NCBI RefSeq assembly: GCF_000350225.1
Contig: NW_005179058.1
Location: forward strand, 373,633-437,632
DNA: 64,000 nucleotides
Source of the DNA: Chondrus crispus
Taxonomy: Eukaryota; Rhodophyta; Florideophyceae; Gigartinales; Gigartinaceae
Direction: 5' to 3'
Positions 30,798 to 38,629 of the stretch are shown in pieces. Position numbers and translations under genes: made by a program. Every line of letters begins with the position of its first letter. The first letter of the stretch is position 1. The notes below the pieces were generated by a model. It made no database searches and was not told where the DNA came from. It saw only the letters and a program-made list of their open reading frames with translations.

Positions 30798-30822
30798 TTG
30801 AGCCCCTAGCGGGCTCAATAAA
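30798..30822 (+). terminator. Hairpin with AATAAA, likely 3' processing signal, copy 1
   Basis: The inverted repeat TTGAGCCC / GGGCTCAA with a 5-base loop overlaps AATAAA at 30817-30822, about 580 bp after the pol stop. A second copy lies at 30955-30979. Its role in ending the sense or antisense transcript is inferred. Confidence 0.45.
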
Positions 30823-30954
30823 AATCGTAGCCCACCGCCGACAACGGCATCGTACTCCCCGCGTCAAGCCGCTTCGGACGGTATAAGGTCCGAAAAACGG
30901 TCAATGCCGACCCCGGCGGACCAGCCGCCAATTTCGGTCGACTTTGGGCTACGT

Positions 30955-30979
30955 TTTGACCCCTAGTGGGCTCAATAAA
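30955..30979 (+). terminator. Hairpin with AATAAA, likely 3' processing signal, copy 2
   Basis: TTGACCCCTAGTGGGCTCAA with a one-base stem mismatch relative to copy 1, overlapping AATAAA at 30974-30979. The flanking GGGCTACGTTTTGA and ATCGTAGCCCA segments are shared with copy 1. Confidence 0.45.
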
Positions 30980-32055
30980 AATCGTAGCCCACTTCCGAGA
31001 ACGGCATCGTGCTCACCGCGTCAAGCCGGACCCGGGGGTATCCACTCCGAAAAAGCGGTCATGGCGAGGTGTCAATCGATTTGGAAACGAGATCAGTTTT
31101 TATTGGTTTCTAGTGGTTTTTTACAGTTTTCAAATCGGGGTTGTCGGCGAAGTTGCCGGCGGCGCACTCGTACGCCTCTAACCGTCACGAAAGGGACCGA
31201 GCGAGGCCAGAGGGGTCTCCCGGCAACCACGAGGGTCGAGACCCCGCGTACTGTACGCGCCGGTGGAAAAAAGGGGCGTCCGAGTTGGCAAAACGGCCAG
31301 CCCTCCTGGGGGGTGCCGTGCATCGGTACGTTGGCACCACTACCCCGGAGGAGCGCCTGCTTATGGGGAGGCGCTGTAGCCCTCCGGGTGGGGCCTGGGT
31401 CTGTACCTGGCGCCCCGCCAAGGCGGGGCGCAACCGAACGGTACCCTCCGGGGACCCCCGAGGGAGCGCCCAGGTCACTGAGCGCCCCCGGGGTCGGCCA
31501 TGGATGATGGGGGGATGGGGACGAATTGCTGCGAAGCCATGCCGTCCACAAACCCAATCACCGCCACGGAATGGCCGGGGTACAGTACATGTGGTTCACA
31601 CAGTACTGTACCCGGTGGCCGTAGCCAATTAGGGCGCGCGGCGGCCGTATGGGAGGCTGTTCGGAATGCCCCCGATTTGAGGGAACAGCCAATCGGAGCT
31701 CTTCAAAAAGGCAAAAAGCCACCCGCCGAACGGAAAAATCAAGCACGTTTTACTAAGAAAAACGCCGGTTTTGAGGCCAGGACTACCCCCCGAACGGAAA
31801 ATCGGGCATAATTTACTAAGGAAAAGGGCGATTTTCTGCGAAAGAAAACGGGGCGGCACCGGACCGGGGAAGGGCCGCACTGCGCATACCGACCACTGGA
31901 GCTGCGCCTACTCCCGCGTGCACGCTCGCACCGCTTAGTGAGGCGATGAGGCCTCCCCTCAAGGAGGTCCGCGCAGGCAAGGAGAAGCGAGACGGAGAAG
32001 GCAGATGTTTTATTGGGGTACTATCGGGTTGGGAACCACCGTCACGGAATAGTGC

Positions 32056-34875
32056 CTATTCGAGCCTCGCGCGTTTGGGCGAGTGGACGCCCTCGGTCAA
32101 ACTGTCGGGGCGCCCCGCCATGCTCGCCCCAGAAGACCGGTTGGTGAAACCTGGCGCAGGTGGCATCTCAGCCCTGCGCTTGCGGCGCCCGGAGAAGACT
32201 CGACCGAGCTCGTCAATTGTTGACGCAGCTGTCCGGACGAGGGTCGCACCCTCTGCAGCCTCGCTCTCCAAAATGGAGAGCTGACGGCGCGCCTCGGCAA
32301 GCTCTGCGTCACGTTGGCGCAAGGCGTGGATCCACGAGCGAGCGGCCACGAGCGCATCCGTCACGGTTGAAGGCACCTCGAGGTTCTCGTACGAACATGC
32401 GTACTGTAGAACCGCGAAGGCACCTGCTTCTGCCTCGGGACGAAACCCGGCGGGTGATGTCGGCATGGGCTGGGATGACCCGCCCGCTGCTGGTCGGGAC
32501 CGTATCGGACTCTCGCTCGTCGCGGAAGAGGACAAGGCGGCCGGCGAAGGCTCCGCCCCGCCCACGACCGGCGTAAACCGTTTCGGATCCTGGTCCTCCC
32601 TCGACAAGGGTGAGCGCGCTGGCAGAGGCCCCGCGCTGGCCCATCGGTCGCGCATGGGCGTGCGCGCTCCGACCCCAAGTCGGGAGGTCCGCGCAGCCGG
32701 TGAACTGTCGCTCGGGGAACCCAAATACGGCGCCAACGCCGCCGCCACGCTGTGAACTGGCGGGGGCCGGAGCGGAGGACGGCTATCGGGCGAAGGCGGC
32801 GGAGTCTCTGTCTTCCAAGACGGAGATTCCGGCCCGGTCACCCCGGCGAGTGGTAACTTGGGAGCCTCACCAGCCCCCAAGGGGGTCTCGTCGGCAATCT
32901 CGACGACCTCCACCGAGCCCAGCGGGAGCGGCGGGGGCCTCTCCATTTCTTCGTCCACCCCCGTGGCCCTGTAGGCCGACCCAAGGGGGCACGCCTCGAC
33001 TACCACCGAGGTGGGGGGCTGGGGTAAATTCCGTACGGTCTCCTGCGGGGGAGCGGGACCCATTGAGCCCCACTCCCTTCCAAGTCCGTTGAGGTACGCT
33101 ACCCCCGGCAGCTCCGCTTGAGCGGGTGTCGCCGTGGGGGCCTCCTCGAGAGGGAGTCCTGGTGACCCCGGTATGACCGACTGGTTGGGGTCTTCATGAG
33201 GACCCTCCGGTTCTTCCTCCCCACGCCGAGGCATGTGAGGGATGACTCCAGTACGGTAATCGTACCAGATAAAGTCTGCGTCGTCCCTCCACGGCCGGTG
33301 AAGGGTGAATTCCAAGAGCTGGTCGGTGTAGTCGGCATCGAATGGGGAACCTTCGACCAACGCGGCTATCCCCACCGATTGGATCAATGCAACCAAAGAC
33401 GGTTGCAGGCGGAACAGCACGCCCGGGCAGGGTTGATGCCGGCGCGCGTCCAGACGCGGGTCGGGACAGCGCGTGAAGAACGGCATCCCCTCACACACCG
33501 CACGGAGGAAGCAGTGGAGCACGAGAGCTGCCCACTCCGACAGCGTGATGGCACGGACCAGCGCTCGCTGCTGGTTATCCACCGCGGTCCGAGAGCCCGA
33601 CAACCACCGTGAGGCGACGTACGCCATCACACTGGGCGTCGGCACGCAGAGGTGCTCGGGCGCCTCAAAATCGGACCAGTCGGTGGGCAGGTGCGGATAG
33701 AGCTTCGACCGCGCTTGGACTGGCACGGAGAAGAATTCCGTGCAGTGCCAGAGGTGGAAGAAGAAATCCGTACCTCGCCAACCGAGGCGGCTCTCACGTG
33801 CGGCGTCCTCGCCCCACCTGCGACGGTTGGCGACGCTGTACCAACCCCATAGCGGGCGGGGGAAGGCCACCAACCGAGCATGGGGGACCGCTTGGTCCGC
33901 CCGGCCGAACCGGGCGAGCAACGGCAACAGGGCCTTGTGGTACGCCACCTCCTCGGGGCAGCGAACATACATGATGTCACTCCCCGGGTCCGCCAAAACC
34001 CGACACGGCGAATGGCGCCAGCGGTCGATCCAGGCCTCGCCTTGGGTCCGCTGACCCCCGTGGCGTTTCGCCGACCGGCTGCGGGCCCCACGTTGAACGG
34101 GGATCGCCGCAAAGCGCGCCGCGTCGAGGTACCGATGGGCAAGCCTACTGTATTCCGCGACAGTTAGCGGGGGCTCCGGAGCAGCAGATGGCCGCCCCGT
34201 GCGCCGCCAGCGGTGGTCGAGTTCTTGACCAGGGAACGCGCGGCGGGCCACCTCTCGTAGGCTCATTGATCGATTGGCTCGCACACCGCGGTTCCTCCGG
34301 GGCCTTCTGATCACCGTTGAACGGTCCGCCCTTTCGAGCGGGTCGGGAGAGGCCGGTGTTACCGTTGCTGCTCTCAACCGACTCACCGCTCGGGCGAGCG
34401 ACGGGAGACGCGGTACGGGGATACTCCGCAGCGGTCTCAGTAGGGGAGAGCGGGGCGGTGTCGCCTCAGCCCTCGACCGTACCGCCGGCGGATCCACCGC
34501 CGGCACCGTCGGGTTATTCACCTGTTCCGACATCGGTGAGATAATAGGGACAGAAGAAGTCGTGGAAGTCGCTCGTACCGTCTGGTTGGGAAGAGATGTG
34601 GTTAGTACGGGTGAGGGTCGATCGCATGGGGGAGCCAGAGTCTTGACCGCATGGGAATCCTCGCCCGGCTTATATAGCCGAGCGAAAGACCGCCGAGCTG
34701 TTCGACCGGGGCGCCGGCGCTTGCCCATTACGAAAGGAGTCAACGCGGTGCGGTCGTCGGCCAGGAAGGCGGCAGCAGATACCGATAACGGAATAGTCGT
34801 GCCAAGCACGGTCGTTGGGACGGCTTGCAGGGGAGATACGGAACCCGAACGGACGGCACGAGGACGTGCCGTCAT
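32056..34875 (-). CDS. Antisense accessory protein of gypsy D (function unknown)
   Basis: An intact 939-codon ORF on the strand opposite gag-pol, between pol and the 3' LTR. The ATG at 34875 lies 15 bp from the LTR, so its transcript probably starts inside the LTR. N-terminus basic (GKRRRPGRTARR) and Ser/Pro-rich; core (about residues 200-540) rich in Trp, Phe, Tyr and Cys, with GWYSVANRRRWGED, FFFHLWHCTEFFSVP, TLSEWAALVLHCFLRA and GSPFDADYTDQLLEF. Then a Pro/Glu-rich linker (about 550-830), a predicted C-terminal coiled coil (LRQRDAELAEARRQLSILES) and basic clusters (GRRKRRAEM, SPKRARLE) that could be nuclear signals. No signal peptide, RT, protease or zinc knuckle is seen. The G protein (57315-59045) shares the core, including an L-S/T-E-W motif and GSxF(D/N). 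Antisense ORFs in this position are known in some plant gypsy elements; whether this is related is not known. Confidence 0.85.
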   Translation of the reverse strand: MTARPRAVRSGSVSPLQAVPTTVLGTTIPLSVSAAAFLADDRTALTPFVMGKRRRPGRTARRSFARLYKPGEDSHAVKTLAPPCDRPSPVLTTSLPNQTVRATSTTSSVPIISPMSEQVNNPTVPAVDPPAVRSRAEATPPRSPLLRPLRSIPVPRLPSLARAVSRLRAATVTPASPDPLERADRSTVIRRPRRNRGVRANRSMSLREVARRAFPGQELDHRWRRTGRPSAAPEPPLTVAEYSRLAHRYLDAARFAAIPVQRGARSRSAKRHGGQRTQGEAWIDRWRHSPCRVLADPGSDIMYVRCPEEVAYHKALLPLLARFGRADQAVPHARLVAFPRPLWGWYSVANRRRWGEDAARESRLGWRGTDFFFHLWHCTEFFSVPVQARSKLYPHLPTDWSDFEAPEHLCVPTPSVMAYVASRWLSGSRTAVDNQQRALVRAITLSEWAALVLHCFLRAVCEGMPFFTRCPDPRLDARRHQPCPGVLFRLQPSLVALIQSVGIAALVEGSPFDADYTDQLLEFTLHRPWRDDADFIWYDYRTGVIPHMPRRGEEEPEGPHEDPNQSVIPGSPGLPLEEAPTATPAQAELPGVAYLNGLGREWGSMGPAPPQETVRNLPQPPTSVVVEACPLGSAYRATGVDEEMERPPPLPLGSVEVVEIADETPLGAGEAPKLPLAGVTGPESPSWKTETPPPSPDSRPPLRPPPVHSVAAALAPYLGSPSDSSPAARTSRLGVGARTPMRDRWASAGPLPARSPLSREDQDPKRFTPVVGGAEPSPAALSSSATSESPIRSRPAAGGSSQPMPTSPAGFRPEAEAGAFAVLQYACSYENLEVPSTVTDALVAARSWIHALRQRDAELAEARRQLSILESEAAEGATLVRTAASTIDELGRVFSGRRKRRAEMPPAPGFTNRSSGASMAGRPDSLTEGVHSPKRARLE

Positions 34876-34890
34876 TTAAGAAGGGGGGTT
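34876..34890 (+). other. Polypurine tract of gypsy D
   Basis: TTTAAGAAGGGGGGT-type purine run immediately before the 3' LTR. It also forms the whole gap between the LTR and the antisense start codon. Confidence 0.8.
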
Positions 34891-35490
34891 TGTGGTACAA
34901 TTGCCAAGTGGCGCTACTGCACTAGGCGGGCGCCAGAGGCCTCGCCAAGTACAGTAGTAAGATGTTAACCGATACGGTGCATACGTGGCCAGCACGTGTA
35001 GATGTGGCCACGTGGGAGTCCACGTGTAGTTAGTGGCACCAGCTAGTGCAGGTGTACACGTGGTGCGCGACCGATCGGTGGGTTAGTACAGTAGTCATTT
35101 TTAGTTACCGTAAGCTACAGTAAGCTGGCTACAGTATGTACAGCTACTGTAGTCCGTCCGGTGCAACCGCCCTACTAGGGGGTATAAGATAGGGGGGCAC
35201 CGGGCTGGAGGTAAACCGAGGCAAGCACGCCTCCCCTTACTTCCTACCCTAGTCCTTTACCGTACGGTTAAGTAAGTCCCTCAGGTTTCCAGCTCGCCAC
35301 CGGTCGTACTGCTCTACACCCCAGTACGACTGCGCGTGTCCAGTGCGGTGTACCTCCCTTGTCCTGTGCTTCCTACCGTTCCGGATTATTCTACCTGACG
35401 CTCCAGTGTAGCGGTCCCCCAAGCTCCCTCATTTTAGGTACAGCCTGTCCTTTTCCGTTTACGGTTTAGCGTCCCTACGGTTGTACCACA
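34891..35490 (+). repeat. 3' LTR of gypsy D
   Basis: 600 bp, matching the 5' LTR except for three substitutions that I noticed (C to A in GTGCCACCGCC, A to G in CTCAGATTTCC, A to G in GTGCGATGTACC). It is followed by the second GCGAA. Confidence 0.95.
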
Positions 35491-37415
35491 GCGAACGTCG
35501 CCGCGTGGCGTGCCTCCTCATCGGTGAGTTGAGGCACGTTAGGCAGCCCTCGGTCTCCTTCTCGACGGGAGATATCCAGCTCGGCCATGTTGTGGTTCGG
35601 ACCACTCGCGGCCCTCGGCGTGTGCGCGAACGTCGTTGCGAAGCTTCCGGTCGAACCGGTGGAAGCTGGCGTAGGGCGTTGGCCTCCTGTCCGGTCGAAG
35701 CCTCGCGTAATGAGGACAGGGTCGGCCTGCCACTCATCTTCTCCAATGTGGAGGGCGGTCGCCGGCGAACTCGTTCCGTGCGACCTTGGAGTTCGGACTC
35801 TCTTCGCTGCCGGCCTGGGATCCGGCAGCGGCAATCCGCGGCGGGCGCGGTAGGTTGTTCCCTCAGCTGTCGCGATACGGCGAATCGTTGAGAGTTCGGT
35901 CTTTTGTTTTCCGGGAAACCTTTGCATCGTCTCTGCCACTGCGGCCCGGGTCGCAGTGGACAACCCGCGCACGAAGTAGTGCGCGAGGGCTTGTTCTGAG
36001 AACACGGCCGTGCATCGGAACGCGGTGGACTCCAGCCGGTCTGCGAACGTGTTCTCGGTTTCGTGAGGAAGCTGTCGCGCCGACCCGACAGCATCAAACG
36101 CCTCCCCTAACACGTTGTCGGTTAGGTAGCGTTTGATAAATTGGTTGACGAGACCAGGCCAGCTCGTGTCGTCGTGGAGCTGGCCGGCGCGGAGGCCGCG
36201 CATGGTGTAACTCGTCTACAACCGATCCGCTTCCCGCTCGAGGAAGTGAGCGAAGACGCGGAATGCCACACCCTCGATCAGGTGCTGGGCATTGATGAAG
36301 GTTATCCGGATATTCTCCAGAAACGGGAGCAACTGAATGGCGCCAGTACCGTCGAAGCGCTTCATCGTGGGGCGGAGCCCACGGCAGCGTTGGACGTACT
36401 TCGCCATCCGTCCCGCGTCACCTGAGGTAACGAGTCTCGAGATGTTGTCCAACCGATACATGCGGTAGTTCGCGACGGCGCTGAACTCCTGCATCATGGT
36501 GTGGACGGGCTCGAGCCCGGGTTCGGCGGGGCCCAACGTTCCGAACGGCGTGACGGGCAACGTTCGGACGTCGACGGGGCCGGGATGCACGGTAAGATCC
36601 GCTGGCTGGTAGCCGCCCCAGCGAGGATCGAAGGGGAGAATCGGTTCCTCTGATCCGCGGGCGACTCCTCCACGGCCACGGTCGGGTTCGTCCGGTACCC
36701 GTCGAGACTGCCGCATGCTTCCGGATGCATACGGCAGGGCTTGAGTCTCGGACGCGAAGTTCGCGTCCGCCGTCGGCTTGATGTCCTCCGCCCTCCGACT
36801 GGTGACGGCTCCAGTCGGGGGCCACTCCTGCGCTCCGGATGCGCCCGGAGAAACAGTGGCACCGGGCCCACTCGAGGGGGCTCCGGGCGGCCTCTCGGCC
36901 GAGGTCTGTTCCATATCACGGGCACGGCGGCGCGTTGAGTTGAGCTCCGCAGCCATGTGCGCGAACGCTCCCATCTGCTCGGCTGATGGGAAGGGTTGCG
37001 GGTCGCGTCCGACCCCGGAGTTTGAACTCACCGGTCGACCCGCAACTTCCACGGCCGGGGAATCGATGGGCGTCTCCTCGACCAGTACCAAACGGGACTG
37101 TAACTGGTCGACGAGGGCACGCAAGTTCTCCAAGGACTGAGTTACGCACTCGAACCTTCCTTCGCAAAGGGAGCGCAACTCATCCATACAGCGGGCGTAG
37201 ACGCTGTCGGAGATGTCGATACGGAGGGATGTTCGGACATCTTCGCTATACTTCGCGATGCGATCGTACATCTCGCGAGCGCGTCCTTCGGAGAAGTCGG
37301 GCGACGGTTCGCGGTCTCGAGGACAAGCGTCACCGTCGTCGACTCGGACGCGGAGCGCGGCCTCTCGCACATCGGCGGGTTCGGAGCGAATCGAGGTGGG
37401 ATATTCGCCACTCAT
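35491..37415 (-). pseudogene. Gypsy E(-) gag, N-terminal part (upstream of the D insertion)
   Basis: Minus-strand Gag starting at ATG 37415 (MSGEYPTSIRSEP). It has an acidic helical N-terminus, a Pro/Ser/Arg-rich middle and the capsid-like region (VANYRMYRLDNISRLVTS, FDGTGAIQLLPFLENIRI, LAHYFVRGLSTATRAAV), in the same order as in gypsy D Gag. A TAG at 36216-36218 interrupts the frame after FLEREADRL. The frame continues open to the D insertion point in HAATFA. The zinc knuckle lies on the far side of D (22815-22856). The nonsense change means E Gag was already broken, or was broken after D arrived. Confidence 0.9.
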
Positions 37416-37475
37416 CTCGACGCGTATGGACGCGGAGGTAAACGATAGTGTTCTCCGTTCGATTTTGAGAGTCTT
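37416..37475 (-). other. Short leader of gypsy E(-)
   Basis: About 60 bp between the PBS and the gag ATG. No other feature is seen. Confidence 0.6.
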
Positions 37476-37491
37476 CTAGGTCGGGAGACCA
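37476..37491 (-). other. Primer binding site of gypsy E(-)
   Basis: Minus-strand TGGTCTCCCGACCTAG, 1 base after the LTR end. It is the same 16 bases as the PBS of gypsy G (47445-47460), which indicates that both use the same tRNA 3' end. Confidence 0.8.
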
Positions 37492-37492
37492 C

Positions 37493-38087
37493 TGTAGTAT
37501 AATCACCCCCAACGACGAGGGGGGGTGTACTGACAGTTCGGAAAGACCCCAATCGGCGGGAAGATAGGAGCACGGCCCACCCACGGTACCGATCCGAACA
37601 CGGGCTCGAGGTAGCGGTGGTAGAGCGGGATCGGGGAGAACGCGCGCACGCGCGAGCGGTTCTACGCCTCGACGCCCCGGAGCGGTACTGGGTGACGATC
37701 CAGTACCGACGCGCGAAGGCGTAGCCGGCTCGCGGGCGTGCTACGCGCGTCCTCAACCCGCGCGCGGTGCGACTCCTAAGTAACTAACGGAAGTACCTAA
37801 AAGTAAGCCGGCGGACCAAGGTGGAGGATCCTTGACAAGTCCGTGCTTGTCGTCCTCCACCGCCGGCGGTCCGCTCATATTTAATGTACACTGTGGTCTA
37901 TCATAACTCTACAGTAGTGCCGGTCTACCAACACTGTAACGCTGTCAGCCGGCGGGGCTGACAGTCCACGTGTAGTACGCGTCCCGTACACGTGGAAGAC
38001 ACGTGTGTGCGCGCATGGCTGTAAGGTTCGTTGCCTTACTGTCCCTGATCCAATCCTAATCTAATTTCCGTTTGGGGTTATACCACA
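37493..38087 (-). repeat. 5' LTR of gypsy E(-)
   Basis: A 595-bp LTR, minus-strand TGTGGTATAAC to GATTATACTACA, with imperfect terminal inverted repeats related to those of D. It has three CACGTG palindromes within about 45 bp (37968-38010). Its right end cuts the antisense gene of gypsy F at 38088. The matching 3' LTR is not in the window. Confidence 0.85.
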
Positions 38088-38629
38088 ACTTGCCTGATAT
38101 TCGCCCCGATTCGGGCGAGATCGACATCTGTCCCAGGCCTCCTGTTCCTTTTCGTCCTCAATTCTCTGTCTCGCCAACTTCTCTCCCTGCAGAGCCCATC
38201 GGTCTATCCCATACCGAGGACGAACTCGAAAAACCGTCCCGGTCCCTCATTCGGTTGCGATCTGTGCCTTCTCCAACTCTTCACAACCGGTCACCACAGG
38301 CACCAGCACTTCTATCTCCAACAATTCCAAAAGAGAGATCTCCCTCGGCCAGTCACACTGCCAGCCTGCCGGTCCGAGCCATTTCGAGAGGTGAAGGAGG
38401 TCCAATTCCCCTTGCTGCCTCTGTCCCTCCTGACCAACAATTTCCCACACGGGAGTCAGCCTCTCCTGCACCCCTCAACTCCAATGCCGTTGATCCTGCA
38501 TTGAGAACCTATACGACGCCCCTGAGAGCTCACAAAGTTCCAGAAGAAGCCTTACAAGGGACCTCCCTCGAGGATCTGCGAGTTCTCGCTCGCCTCATTA
38601 CCTCCACTCCAAAAGAAAAGACTCTTTAG
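38088..38629 (+). pseudogene. Antisense accessory gene of gypsy F(-), C-terminal part
   Basis: The plus-strand frame (antisense to F) encodes a Pro/Ser-rich region and a conserved C-terminus LRAHKVPEEALQGTSLEDL, then RVLARLITSTPKEK, and stop. It aligns with LRAHGLEGEALQGASIDDL, then RVLARLVSSLPKDK, at the end of the G antisense gene (57315 region). The N-terminal part is lost where LTR-E inserted. No stop lies within the remaining frame. Confidence 0.8.

Larger units (their letters stand above)
30238..32055. other. Convergent spacer between pol and the antisense gene of D
   Basis: Noncoding 1.8 kb between the 3' ends of two converging genes. It contains a duplicated hairpin-plus-AATAAA module (30798-30830 and 30955-30985, period 157 bp). 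It also holds two related longer blocks (about 30245-30610 and 31205-31520) sharing GAGGTCTCCCGG-like, GGCCAGCCC...GGGGTGCCGTG and GTCACT...GTCGACCATGG-like segments. I see no supported gene in it. Confidence 0.7.
22879..35490 (+). mobile_element. Complete Ty3/gypsy element D with antisense gene
   Basis: A 12,612-bp element bounded by two 600-bp LTRs (22879-23478 and 34891-35490), each starting TGTGGTAC and ending GTACCACA. It is flanked by GCGAA on both sides (22874-22878 and 35491-35495). Order: LTR, PBS, gag (+), pol (+) with chromodomain, spacer, antisense ORF (-), polypurine tract, LTR. The two LTRs differ at about three positions that I could see, and all three coding regions are open, so the insertion is young and possibly autonomous. 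Confidence 0.95.
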
